Both the position numbers and the translations under genes were made by a program. Positions 24,957-34,366 of a stretch of 64,000 nt of DNA are shown here, piece after piece. The notes beneath the pieces were generated by a model. It saw nothing but the letters and a program-made list of their open reading frames with translations. It was not told the DNA's origin and searched no databases. This stretch comes from UBA5109 sp963975155. Its GTDB lineage: Bacteria; Pseudomonadota; Gammaproteobacteria; Pseudomonadales; Pseudohongiellaceae. The first letter of the stretch is position 1. Each line of letters begins with the position of its first letter. The DNA is taken from contig CAXBFG010000010.1 in NCBI GenBank assembly GCA_963975155.1, positions 31,205-95,204 on the forward strand, read 5' to 3'.

Positions 24957-26459
24957 TCAGGCTTTGCGCTGGTAAAGATCTTCCAGACTGATACTTTTAT
25001 TGCTTTGAATAATCAGGCGGGCATGTTTGCGATTTAGCAGGCCAGGATTGCTGACTCCACATGAGTTGGCAATGGTATATAACTCCTTGATCATGTTTTC
25101 CTGATAATGCGCTACTCTGATGTATTTCTCATTGACAACCAGGCCACGCTGCAAATGCGGGTCATGTGTTGTTATGCCGGTTGGACAGGTATTTTTATTA
25201 CATTGCATAGCCTGGATGCATCCCAGTGAAAACATAAAGCCACGCGCACTTACGACGCAATCTGCTCCGGCACATAAAGCCCAGGCTACATCGGCCGGGT
25301 TAATCAATTTTCCGGAGGCAATAACTTTTATGCGCTTGCGTAAGCCATACTCATTGAGCTTATCAACAAGCAAGGGCAGGGTTTCCTGAATATCCAGGCC
25401 CATATCATCAATCAGTGTGAGCGGTGCTGCTCCGGTGCCGCCATCGCCACTGTCGATGGTAATAAAATCCGGGGCACATTCTTCTCCGCGTTGTCTGATG
25501 CTGGAAAATAATTCATCTAGCCAGGCGCCGTCACCAATAACAGTTTTGAATCCGACGGGTTTGCCGGTGATGCTACGGAAAAGAGCGATTTTATTGAGTA
25601 GTTCATCATCATTTTTAACATCCAGATGTCGGTTTGGACTATTGGACGTTTCACCAACCGGGATCATTCTTATTCTGGCAATTTCTTCCGTGACTTTGGC
25701 TGCAGGAAGAATTCCGCCTTTACCCGGTTTTGCACCCTGACTTAATTTTATTTCAATCATTTTCACAGCGTCGTTGGCGGCAACCTTACGCAGGGTTTCT
25801 TCGCTAAAATGACCATCGCTGCCACGCACACCGTAGTTTGCAGTGCCAATTTGAAAAACTATGTCGCAAGCGCCTTCAAGGTGCCATTCGCTAAGACCGC
25901 CTTCACCGGTGTTCATCCAGCACCCGGTTAATGCAGCGCCTCTGGAAAGCGCCAGAACCGCGGGTTTGGAAATGGCGCCATAACTCATACCGGAAATATT
26001 AAATAATGAACTGGTAGAGTAGGGTTTTTCACAATACGGACCAAAAGTGATGGCTTCAACCGGTGTTTTTTCTTCGCTAAGCACGGGGTAGGGTGCATTG
26101 ATAAAAAGAATATTGCCTGGTTTGGCTATGTCATAAGTAGAGCCAAAGGCCTGGGCATTTTCCAAATTTTTAGCAGCACGATATACCCATGATCGTTGTG
26201 CCCGATTGAAAGGCATTTCCTCGCGGTCCATAGAGAAAAAATACTGACGAAAAAATTCGCCTAAGCGTTCGAATAAATATCGAAAACGCCCGAGTAAAGG
26301 ATAATTTCGACGTATTGCATGTTTGGTCTGAAAGACGTCAATGATGTACAGCACAATAGCGGTTAACAGAAGCAAACCAACAAAGAAAACGAAAGCATTT
26401 GCCAGCACGGAAGACAGGGGTGTCAGAAAGCGATTTATAAATGCAAAAATACTATCCAC
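24957..26459 (-). CDS. Membrane-anchored FMN-binding glutamate synthase-like protein
   Basis: A 500-residue protein with the FMN/iron-sulfur domain of glutamate synthase. One N-terminal transmembrane helix (FVFFVGLLLLTAIVLYII) anchors it. The domain has SLFNISGMSYGAIS, GEGGLSEWH, EIKLSQGAKPGKGG, DGGTGAAPL and the cluster motif CIQAMQCNKNTCPTGI, which provides the 3Fe-4S cysteines. No glutaminase or NADPH subunit accompanies it, so it is unlikely to be classical GOGAT. Physiological substrate unknown. Confidence 0.86.
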   Translation of the reverse strand: MDSIFAFINRFLTPLSSVLANAFVFFVGLLLLTAIVLYIIDVFQTKHAIRRNYPLLGRFRYLFERLGEFFRQYFFSMDREEMPFNRAQRSWVYRAAKNLENAQAFGSTYDIAKPGNILFINAPYPVLSEEKTPVEAITFGPYCEKPYSTSSLFNISGMSYGAISKPAVLALSRGAALTGCWMNTGEGGLSEWHLEGACDIVFQIGTANYGVRGSDGHFSEETLRKVAANDAVKMIEIKLSQGAKPGKGGILPAAKVTEEIARIRMIPVGETSNSPNRHLDVKNDDELLNKIALFRSITGKPVGFKTVIGDGAWLDELFSSIRQRGEECAPDFITIDSGDGGTGAAPLTLIDDMGLDIQETLPLLVDKLNEYGLRKRIKVIASGKLINPADVAWALCAGADCVVSARGFMFSLGCIQAMQCNKNTCPTGITTHDPHLQRGLVVNEKYIRVAHYQENMIKELYTIANSCGVSNPGLLNRKHARLIIQSNKSISLEDLYQRKA

Positions 26460-26662
26460 GGCAAGACCTTATTTGTTCCTGAAAGTATGAATGATACGCA
26501 CAGCAGAAGAGGACAGCCAGTTTCTTATCCTGGATAGACCTCAAATCAATGTTCAGCCGGCATTCATGGTACTTATGTTCTACTTTATCTTTGCTGAAGC
26601 AGGTATGCGACACTCAGACTTTAGGACATAATGAGAAATTTGGCAGTATTGTGGTCCAAGTA

Positions 26663-27262
26663 ATGATGGAATTGGTTTTGGCATCAGCATCGCCGCGTCG
26701 ACAGGCTTTACTCAGGGAAATCGGCATTGGGTTCATCACCATGCCACAGGATATAGATGAAAGCCCATTACCGGATGAGTTACCTGAAACACTGGTGAAG
26801 CGTTTGGCGCTGAATAAAGCCAGGGCTGCTCTGGGCAACTTAAGCGAAGCGGATCACAGACTGGTACTGGGCTCCGATACTATAGTGGTCTGTGATCAAG
26901 CGGTTCTAGGCAAGCCGGAAAATAAGGCACAGGGCCTTGCCATGCTAAGATTATTGGCAAATCGAAAGCATCAGGTAATGACAGCCGTTGCCCTGATGAA
27001 CCATGAGCAGGAAGCCCTGACAATGTCGCTCACAGAGGTAACATTCAAGCCATTAAGTGAAAGTGAAATACAAGCTTACTGGGATAGCGGAGAACCAGCA
27101 GATAAAGCGGGGGCCTATGCTGTGCAGGGTCTGGGAGCAATGTTTGTCAGTGAAATTCATGGCAGTTATAGCTGCGTGGTCGGATTGCCGATTTATGAAA
27201 CGGTGCAACTGCTGGCTGATTTCGGTATGGATAGCAGGGCGATTTTAAATAATCTGAGATGA
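26663..27262 (+). CDS. maf: Maf-family nucleotide pyrophosphatase (YhdE type)
   Basis: Nucleoside triphosphate pyrophosphatase of about 199 residues. It has SASPRR, the catalytic GSDTIVV segment and DKAGAYAVQGLGA, the last typical of the YhdE (dTTP/UTP) branch. I start at the ATG pair 26663/26666, because homologues begin MELVLASASPRR; the reading frame could extend to 26549 but those residues are not Maf-like. The stop overlaps the yhdP start by 4 nt (ATGA). Confidence 0.9.
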   Translation: MMELVLASASPRRQALLREIGIGFITMPQDIDESPLPDELPETLVKRLALNKARAALGNLSEADHRLVLGSDTIVVCDQAVLGKPENKAQGLAMLRLLANRKHQVMTAVALMNHEQEALTMSLTEVTFKPLSESEIQAYWDSGEPADKAGAYAVQGLGAMFVSEIHGSYSCVVGLPIYETVQLLADFGMDSRAILNNLR

Positions 27263-30200
27263 ATGAGTCTGAAGATAAACAACAAGCGGATAAACCGGAA
27301 ACAGCGTTTCTGGAGAATATTGCCGGCGCGGGCAAAGTCCTGAGAAGAAGCTGGTTTAGCTATTTGCGTGCACACGCCAATACAGCCGTATTGATATTAC
27401 TCGTATTGCTTGCATCCTATATCAGTGTTGGACGTTTGCTAATGCCTCTCGCGTCTACACAAAAAGACTGGCTGGAAAATGAACTGATCAAGAGCCTGGG
27501 ACTGGAAATAACCGTAGGCAGTCTTCAGGGTTCCTGGTTTCGATTTAGCCCTATTATTAGTTTGCATGATGTGGAAATCATACAAGAGCAGAACTCTGAC
27601 ATTATGCATAGTCTTAAAGAGTTGAATATTGCTCTGGATGTTCCGCAAAGTTTACTTAAACGCCAACTGATCATTAATCGTGTTGTTATTGATGAGATGT
27701 CGCTCTTATTGCTCGAAAATGAGAGTGGTGACTGGAGCTTATCAGGGTTTAGCGCGAGCGAAAACGACAACACTGAACAGTTACTGGATATTTTATTTAA
27801 TGTAGAACGTCTGCAGATCGCAGAGGCCAAATTATTATTACGCCGCTATGATAGCGCTGACATAGAACTTAATAATATCTATCTGGATATCCAGAATAAT
27901 CCTCAGAACCATCAGGCACAGCTTCAGTTTCGCATAAATGACCAGAGCAGCCCGGTTCAGATGGCACTTAGACTCGACGGCAATCCTTTGGGTATATATT
28001 CTGCCAACGCTTTTCTGGATATCAATAACCTTGATTTGTTACCTCTAATTGACGATGCCTATAACCAGCAAATGTCTCTAACAGCTTTTAATGGTTCGGC
28101 CCAGCTTTGGCTTGATTTTGACAACCAAAGTGTCAAGCAGGCTCAGGCCACTCTGGCAAATCTGAATCTAAGCGCAGATTTTCTACAATCCGGTCAGTCC
28201 ATAGCAATTACCAGTGGCAGTGCCGATATAACAGCTATTCAACCCATCGACAAAGACTGGTCATTCTGGGCGCAGAATCTACAGTTTGATTTTTTTAATC
28301 GGCCCTGGGAATCAGGTGACTTTTTTATTGAACTCAATTTACAAAATGAAAGTCCTGCTTTGGATGTGAAAGGCGAATCTGTGAATCTGGCCATTTTTAC
28401 AGACATGCTAGAGGCGCTGAATTTAACTGAGCAGACACGACAAGTGCTGAGCGATCTGGATCCAAGGGGGAATTTACGAAACCTGCACCTGCAAACCGAT
28501 TTTTCTGGTTTGTATCCCGGCGCTTTTGATTTAGCTGCCAACCTGGAAGATGTTGCAGTTGATGCATGGGCGCAGGCTCCATCTGGCAGTGGCATTTTTG
28601 GTTATGTAGAAGCCAATCAGAATTCAGGTTTTGTTGATGTGAATTCAGAAGATTTTACTATTCATTTACCCAGAATTTTCCAGGAAAGTTGGCACTATGA
28701 CGCTATTAATGGTCGAGTGCATTGGGCTGTCGATAATGGCTCTGTACGGGTCTACAGTGACACTATTGATGCGCGCAATGATGCAATACATGGCCGCGTA
28801 AAGTTCGAAATTAATAACCAGCAAGATGCTGAGGAGGCGTGGGACTCGAATTTAAACCTGCTGGTAGGCGTACTTGATTTTGATGCCAGTTATAAATCCC
28901 GCTATTTGCCAACCTTAAATAATATACGCGGCACTATGGACTATCTGGATAAGGCGGTAATTTCAGGAAACATAAGCAACAGTGGATTTATTTTCCGTGG
29001 CAAGACATCCAATGTGCTGGATGTGAATCAACAAACTGTGCAGACCTTTTATCAGGTCGAAAATGCCGGTTTGCGCTTTCTGGATGAATGGCCGATGCTG
29101 GAAAATCTGTCAGGCTTTGTGAAGGTCAATAACAACCATGTCGATATAAGTACTCAGCAGGCGGAAATTTCTGATATTGAACTCGACGCGGCGACTGCGC
29201 AAATCAGACCATTACCTGATAATGCCGGATCCTGGTTATCTGTTAGTACCAGCGCCACTACAGCCGGCAACATAGGCCTGAATTTTCTGCGGGAGTCTCC
29301 AGTCAATGCAAGAGTTGGATCCTATCTGGATAGCTGGGATCTGCAAGGAGAGGTCGGTCTGGAAGTCAGGCTGGGGATTGCACTCAATAATACTGAACTT
29401 GAAAATGATATACAGGTGCTTGCGATTCCCAAAGGTGGCTCACTCTATATTCCTGAATATGATTTGCGATTTAATGGGCTGCGGGGGCCAATAAATTTTT
29501 CAGTCGCTGATGGATTACAGGCAACAGGTCTTAGTGCCAATCTGTTTGATTTCCCGGTTGCTGCAAGGATTACAAGCAATGATAAGGGAGTCGTCATAAC
29601 AGGCAATGGCAGGGTTTCCAATACAGCCCTGCAAGATTGGTCCCTGCAACCGGAATTTGTTAAAAATTTGCTGCAGTTCAGTGAAGGAGCCTTGGCATAC
29701 AGGGCAGACTTGACTATATACAATCAGGAACAGGCTGATGGAACACTAAGCTCATTGAGTTTATCCAGTGATCTGCTCGGCCTGGCTTTCGATTTACCGC
29801 AACCCTTTGATAAAGGTATCGATGAATCGGCTTCACTAGATCTTGATATGAATTTCAGCGCAGGACTGGAACACATCACCGTAAATTTTCGTGATCAGCT
29901 AAATGCCGATTTAATCATTGAGGCCAGTGAACTCTATGGTGGAGAAATTAATTTTGGTGCACGCAATCAGGATTTCAGCATCCGCCGTTTGAACAGTGAA
30001 ACAGGGCTGCTGATCAGTGGCGAAATCAGCGATTTTAATTTACAGGAATGGCAGGAAGTATCTCAGGCCTTTAGCGCCGAGGAAGGTGAATCGGCTGCCG
30101 AGCTGGTTCGTTTAGTGGATGTCCGTATCGGAAATCTGGTGGTTTTTGGTGTTGACCTTCCAGCGATCAATACCGTGCTCCGCAGACAAGGCCCAGCCTG

Positions 30201-31296
30201 GGCTCTGTATCTGGATAACGAACAGATACAGGGAGATATGCTCTTCCCGGATGCTGCAAACGAAGCACTGGACGTACAGCTGAGCTATTTAAGAATTCCG
30301 GCAGATGAAGAAGAAGTGGATGTTACAGACCCTGAAGTTGAGACGCTTACAGGTTCCATTGAAATAAGGTCAGAGGAAGAAGTCGACGTGCTGGCTGATA
30401 TCAATCCGGCAGATCTGCCTGCCATGAATTTCCATACCGATGAATTCAGTTTGGGCGCGGGCAACATGGGGGCCTGGGATTTCCAGTTGCGCAGTAATAA
30501 TAATGGTGCCCTGATCAGCAATCTGACCATGCGTACCGCTGGCGCTTCGATCACTGATCTGTCCGGAGAAACCGGTGCGACAATTGACTGGCAATTTAAC
30601 AATGGTGCTCACAGAAGCAGCTTTTCAGGATTATTTAGCGCCGGAAATCTGGCCGAGGTATTGCCGAGTTTTGGTTATGCTGCAGTAGTACAAAGTGAAT
30701 CAGCCCGTTTTGTCAGTGAGCTCGATTGGTCGGGATCGCCGGCGGCCTTTGCGCTTAAAAAGGTAAACGGGCAGGTGGATTTACAAATGCGTAATGGCCG
30801 GTTTATCGATATAGAATCAGGATCGGCACGTCTGTTCGGTGCTTTTAATTTTGATGCCCTGGTAAGGCGAATGCAGCTGGACTTCTCTGACCTCTATGAA
30901 CGCGGTCTGGCCTATGACACCATCAGCGGCGTACTCGACTTTAGCCAGGGCACGGTCAACACCCAGGATAATTTTCTGATCAGAGGGCCTTCCAGTACAA
31001 TAAATGTCAATGGTTCGCTGGATCTGGTGAATGAAACCATTGCGGCTGATGTCCTTGTAAATCTGCCTTTAGGCCAAAATGTATCCATGGTGGCGGGTAT
31101 ACTCGGCGCCTGGCCCATTGCCATTACGACATATGTAGCGAGTATTATTTTCCGGGATCAACTGCAGAACTTTACGACTGTCCTGTATCGTCTCGAAGGG
31201 CCCTGGGATGATCCGCAGGCCGGTTTTGAATCTGATAATGAGGCTGTAGAAGAAGCCATGGAAGAAATAGGAGTATTAAACGCCGATGCTGGATAA
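27259..31296 (+). CDS. yhdP: YhdP-family AsmA-like envelope protein (TIGR02099)
   Basis: Large AsmA-like protein (1,345 residues) of the family linked to phospholipid transport between inner and outer membranes. One N-terminal transmembrane helix (TAVLILLVLLASYISVG) is followed by a long beta-rich periplasmic region and a C-terminal DUF3971/AsmA_2-like part ending with a hydrophobic stretch (NVSMVAGILGAWPIAITTYV). It overlaps maf by 4 nt and the DUF445 gene by 11 nt. In E. coli yhdE-rng-yhdP-tldD is the order; rng is missing here. Confidence 0.88.
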   Translation: MNESEDKQQADKPETAFLENIAGAGKVLRRSWFSYLRAHANTAVLILLVLLASYISVGRLLMPLASTQKDWLENELIKSLGLEITVGSLQGSWFRFSPIISLHDVEIIQEQNSDIMHSLKELNIALDVPQSLLKRQLIINRVVIDEMSLLLLENESGDWSLSGFSASENDNTEQLLDILFNVERLQIAEAKLLLRRYDSADIELNNIYLDIQNNPQNHQAQLQFRINDQSSPVQMALRLDGNPLGIYSANAFLDINNLDLLPLIDDAYNQQMSLTAFNGSAQLWLDFDNQSVKQAQATLANLNLSADFLQSGQSIAITSGSADITAIQPIDKDWSFWAQNLQFDFFNRPWESGDFFIELNLQNESPALDVKGESVNLAIFTDMLEALNLTEQTRQVLSDLDPRGNLRNLHLQTDFSGLYPGAFDLAANLEDVAVDAWAQAPSGSGIFGYVEANQNSGFVDVNSEDFTIHLPRIFQESWHYDAINGRVHWAVDNGSVRVYSDTIDARNDAIHGRVKFEINNQQDAEEAWDSNLNLLVGVLDFDASYKSRYLPTLNNIRGTMDYLDKAVISGNISNSGFIFRGKTSNVLDVNQQTVQTFYQVENAGLRFLDEWPMLENLSGFVKVNNNHVDISTQQAEISDIELDAATAQIRPLPDNAGSWLSVSTSATTAGNIGLNFLRESPVNARVGSYLDSWDLQGEVGLEVRLGIALNNTELENDIQVLAIPKGGSLYIPEYDLRFNGLRGPINFSVADGLQATGLSANLFDFPVAARITSNDKGVVITGNGRVSNTALQDWSLQPEFVKNLLQFSEGALAYRADLTIYNQEQADGTLSSLSLSSDLLGLAFDLPQPFDKGIDESASLDLDMNFSAGLEHITVNFRDQLNADLIIEASELYGGEINFGARNQDFSIRRLNSETGLLISGEISDFNLQEWQEVSQAFSAEEGESAAELVRLVDVRIGNLVVFGVDLPAINTVLRRQGPAWALYLDNEQIQGDMLFPDAANEALDVQLSYLRIPADEEEVDVTDPEVETLTGSIEIRSEEEVDVLADINPADLPAMNFHTDEFSLGAGNMGAWDFQLRSNNNGALISNLTMRTAGASITDLSGETGATIDWQFNNGAHRSSFSGLFSAGNLAEVLPSFGYAAVVQSESARFVSELDWSGSPAAFALKKVNGQVDLQMRNGRFIDIESGSARLFGAFNFDALVRRMQLDFSDLYERGLAYDTISGVLDFSQGTVNTQDNFLIRGPSSTINVNGSLDLVNETIAADVLVNLPLGQNVSMVAGILGAWPIAITTYVASIIFRDQLQNFTTVLYRLEGPWDDPQAGFESDNEAVEEAMEEIGVLNADAG

Positions 31297-31999
31297 AGCA
31301 TTATTGACCAATCTGCTAGCTGTAAGCATTGTTGTGATTGGTTTGTTCCTGGAGACTGAGCTGCAAGCAGTTGTACTGAACACTGGTTTATTTGCCCTGT
31401 CGGGGGCCTTTACCAACTGGCTGGCCATACATATGCTGTTTGAAAAAGTGCCAGGCTTTTATGGTTCCGGGGTTATTCCTGCACGCTTCGAGGAATTCAA
31501 GCATGGAATTAAAGTCCTGATAATGGAACAGTTTTTCACGTCGGCGAATATTGTTCAGTTTCTGACAGAATCCAAAGCAGAAGGACTGAAAAAGCAGGAT
31601 GAATCTGTATTTCAAAAAATGACTGATAAGGTGGATTTCAGTGGTGCTTTTGATTCACTGGTGGAAGTGATTATGAATTCTTCTTTTGCCGGCATGTTAT
31701 CCATGCTGGGAGGAGCAGATGCACTTAAACCGCTACGAGAACCCTTTATCAGCAAAATGCGTGATTACATGGGACGCATGGCAGAAGACAAGGATTTTTT
31801 GCAGCAGTTTCGGCAAGCCTCCGCTGAGAATCTGCTCGTCAAGGTAGAAGTTATTGTTGATAAACGGCTGGATGAATTAACGCCGCATATGGTGAAAGAA
31901 ATTATTCAGCAAATGATCAAAAAACATTTGGGCTGGCTGGTAGTTTGGGGTGGTGTTATCGGGGGCCTGATCGGTTTGCTGGCTACATTACTGCTCTGA
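31286..31999 (+). CDS. DUF445-family membrane protein
   Basis: A 237-residue protein with N-terminal hydrophobic helices and the GAFTNWLAIHMLFEKVP segment typical of DUF445. A central helical region follows, with GVIPARFEEFKHGIK. A C-terminal transmembrane helix (LVVWGGVIGGLIGLLATLLL) ends the protein. It overlaps yhdP by 11 nt, so it is the third gene of the operon. Function unknown. It is convergent with the CocE-like gene, with only 7 nt between stops. Confidence 0.82.
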   Translation: MLDKALLTNLLAVSIVVIGLFLETELQAVVLNTGLFALSGAFTNWLAIHMLFEKVPGFYGSGVIPARFEEFKHGIKVLIMEQFFTSANIVQFLTESKAEGLKKQDESVFQKMTDKVDFSGAFDSLVEVIMNSSFAGMLSMLGGADALKPLREPFISKMRDYMGRMAEDKDFLQQFRQASAENLLVKVEVIVDKRLDELTPHMVKEIIQQMIKKHLGWLVVWGGVIGGLIGLLATLLL

Positions 32000-32006
32000 C
32001 TGCAAG

Positions 32007-33956
32007 TTACTCGAGAGGCTCAGGAACAGAGGGTCTGATAAAAATTACCGGATTGTCGATAGCGTCTCCCAATGTGTTACCCCGCGTCTCTGACGCAGCA
32101 GGATCATTTAAATCTCCGACAAAGTCAGGATCAAAAATTATGCCGGAGGCAGGGTTGCTGATTAGCTCACTCTGCAGGTCTACCGGGATGTCTGATAAAT
32201 CTTCTTCAGGTTCAGCAGTGGTCAACTGTCCGCTCATTACCGGCAGCCAGATTCTGGATGGGTAACGTTCGCTATGCAACAGACTGTCTTCGCGTTGCAA
32301 TCCTGCCAGGGAGTCATCTTCGGCCTGACTAATCTTCAATACTATTCGACTGCCGGCCCGAAAATTATAAGCAGTGGGTTGCAGGGCTATATTCAAACGC
32401 GTAGCCCTTGACGCTTCGAGCGCTACGCTTTGAGTGAAGTCGTATTGGGGTTGAAAGTTTGCGTTGTTGTTGCCGGAGTTATTTTGACCATTAGCATCCA
32501 CGAGTGTTCGCATTGAGGCCTTTAAGGAGCCTGTTGTGACTACTATGGAGCTTGTCGCTGCAGCGTTGGAGATGTTTGCTGATTCAATTACGTTCAATAA
32601 GAAACTCGGCAGACTCAACCCGGAGGTAATTTGCTGAAGATTGATTTCTTCTGACAGACTGACCTGGAAGGCGGTATCGGCTTCAGAACTGCTGATATAC
32701 AGCTCCAGCATGATTGGCCCGGTAATTTCCAGATCAGTAGTCAGAGGTCCGCTGATAAAAGTCAGGCTTTCGCGCCCGGTAGTCTGAGTCGATATACGTG
32801 AGAGGGAAATATTATTGTCCTGTATTTCGAAATCGAGAGTGGCCGGGGCGTCTGCATCCAGCGACTGCCGGTTGAGAAACATGGCTGTATAACTGGCAGC
32901 TTCAGGTGGCCAGCTTGCAATGGTCTGCCATAAATTTTGCGTTCTGTTCTGATATGTCAGATCTGGCAATGCATTGAAATCAGGTGCAGATTCGTCCTGC
33001 AGGCACCATCTGTAATATGGCAGCAAGTGTTGCTGTAGAAAAACCATATCCTGCATTAAAGGCGCTTCGCTGCTGAAGATTGCCATTTTGTGAATGCTGT
33101 TCAGCCGTTCCCTGGCTATCAGGTTGCTCCTTAAGGCTACACTCTCCTGCCAGCTGTCAGCCAGGAAAACAGGCACGTTTATCGCCTCCATGGAAGGCAG
33201 ACTGCTGCGTATCTGCCAGTATTCATCATATAGGGGGTGAGCCAGCATTTGCAGTCGCATATCGTAGGAGACAAGTCGGGGTGTGCCTGAAGTCGGAAAA
33301 GCATTATTGCGGCGGACTTCTGTTTCATACCAGTCTTGCAGAAAAGCCGGGTTTGCCAGGCCGCCATTAAAAGCCCAGTCCTGATAGGGCTGAACGATGC
33401 CGTTTACCGGAGCGATACAACTCAGGGAAGGCGGGTTCTGGATTGCCATTTGCCATTGCGCCGTTGCGTAATAGCCGGAACCAACACCAAGTACTTTGCC
33501 GTCAGACCAGCTCTGTCCTGCTATCCATTCGATGATTTCATAATGGTCCTGCTGTTCATTACGGGACAGGAATTCATATTGACCCTCGGATAAGCCAGTG
33601 CCCCTGCTGCTGGCAATAACGTAGTTAAAACCCTGACTGACAAACCAGGCGACTGAGCCGGTTTGCTCATTATCCGGAGGGCGGCTGTCATCTGCGTGCG
33701 GATAAGGTGCTGAGCTATACAGCGTTGGATAGCTGCCACTTTGGGCGGGTCTGTAGATATCCAGTGAAATGCTTATGCCGTCCCGCATACTGACCATTTG
33801 ATTACTTTCTGTGATGATCAGTGGGCCGCTGGCCTGAATCGGGATTTGTGCAAGACTGATAAAGGGCCAGCAGCCGACGATGCCAAAAAATAGCAAAAGT
33901 AAAAAATTATGATGCCGGGCACTCAGGTTTTTCAAAGTCGCTTGGTAAATTCTCAA
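32007..33956 (-). CDS. CocE/NonD (peptidase S15)-like secreted protein, probably catalytically dead
   Basis: A 649-residue protein with a signal peptide (about residues 15-37, ending ISLAQ). An alpha/beta-hydrolase domain (DGISISLDIYRPAQSGSYPTL) is followed by an X-Pro dipeptidyl-peptidase C-type jelly roll (residues about 370-590). In CocE-type enzymes the nucleophile is in GxSYxG; here the aligned segment is GSGYYATAQWQ, with Gly161 in place of Ser. The Asp motif (WYD) is WQE, and the PWxH histidine motif is absent (FSSEAP). The fold is intact and the frame unbroken, so it is likely a binding or structural protein rather than a pseudogene. Confidence 0.75.
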   Translation of the reverse strand: MRIYQATLKNLSARHHNFLLLLFFGIVGCWPFISLAQIPIQASGPLIITESNQMVSMRDGISISLDIYRPAQSGSYPTLYSSAPYPHADDSRPPDNEQTGSVAWFVSQGFNYVIASSRGTGLSEGQYEFLSRNEQQDHYEIIEWIAGQSWSDGKVLGVGSGYYATAQWQMAIQNPPSLSCIAPVNGIVQPYQDWAFNGGLANPAFLQDWYETEVRRNNAFPTSGTPRLVSYDMRLQMLAHPLYDEYWQIRSSLPSMEAINVPVFLADSWQESVALRSNLIARERLNSIHKMAIFSSEAPLMQDMVFLQQHLLPYYRWCLQDESAPDFNALPDLTYQNRTQNLWQTIASWPPEAASYTAMFLNRQSLDADAPATLDFEIQDNNISLSRISTQTTGRESLTFISGPLTTDLEITGPIMLELYISSSEADTAFQVSLSEEINLQQITSGLSLPSFLLNVIESANISNAAATSSIVVTTGSLKASMRTLVDANGQNNSGNNNANFQPQYDFTQSVALEASRATRLNIALQPTAYNFRAGSRIVLKISQAEDDSLAGLQREDSLLHSERYPSRIWLPVMSGQLTTAEPEEDLSDIPVDLQSELISNPASGIIFDPDFVGDLNDPAASETRGNTLGDAIDNPVIFIRPSVPEPLE

Positions 33957-34064
33957 TTTTGAATTAATTGTAAATTATACCCAATATGGGAGAGCAAACC
34001 ATGCTTGTCTGTATACGCTTAATAAAACAATGTTTAATTATTAGGCCCAGATGCCTATGTTGCT

Positions 34065-34092
34065 TTGACAAAGGGCATGAATAGACTATAAT
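34065..34092 (+). promoter_or_regulatory. Consensus sigma-70 promoter far upstream of tetR
   Basis: TTGACA (34065-34070), 16-base spacer and TATAAT (34087-34092): both hexamers match the consensus exactly. Transcription should start near 34099, which leaves about 268 bases before the tetR ATG. Confidence 0.75.
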
Positions 34093-34098
34093 TGAAAC

Positions 34099-34163
34099 GT
34101 TTTTAAGATCGACTTATTCTAGTGAGCTAGGGGTGTTTGAACTAGAATCACTCCGGTTTTTTG
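34099..34163 (+). ncRNA. Possible short RNA or attenuated tetR leader
   Basis: From the predicted start near 34099 the transcript reaches an inverted repeat (ATTCTAGT 34116-34123 with ACTAGAAT 34141-34148). An alternative pairing of AGTGA with TCACT ends 4 bases before six T residues (34157-34162). This could end a 65-nt RNA or act as an attenuator for tetR. Secondary structure was only judged by eye. Confidence 0.3.
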
Positions 34164-34197
34164 GCAGCACAAATTCCATATTAAGGGTCATACTTTT

Positions 34198-34231
34198 TAT
34201 TAGTTGCTTTTTTGACTGATGGTAACTAATA
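34198..34231. promoter_or_regulatory. Inverted repeat in the tetR leader
   Basis: TATTAGTT and AACTAATA form a perfect 8-bp inverted repeat separated by 18 bases, about 136 bases before the tetR start. It could be a regulator site or a second RNA hairpin; there is no direct evidence for either. Confidence 0.35.
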
Positions 34232-34366
34232 AAATTCCAGTGGCGAAATAAAGTCGAATAAACACACTCTAGCCAGCTCCTGTGTTTTAGTGGAGAGTTG
34301 TGGCTTTTTATGGTCGAACAAAATCGACTAAAACTAGAGCAAGTAACAGAGGTGATTTTTTAAGTT

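Larger units (their letters stand above)
33957..34366. other. 410-base gap with a strong promoter and inverted repeats, no gene
   Basis: AT-rich region between the CocE-like gene (minus) and tetR (plus). It contains a consensus sigma-70 promoter (34065-34092), two inverted repeats (34116-34148 and 34198-34231) and related GTCGA/ATCGACT words near 34110, 34252 and 34315-34331. I see no protein-coding frame with a plausible start. A short RNA or regulated leader is the best reading. Confidence 0.6.

Noticed and set aside
31945..32265. A plus-strand frame spanning the DUF445 end and the CocE-like gene end
   Set aside because: It overlaps two real genes in other frames and has no similarity I can recognise.
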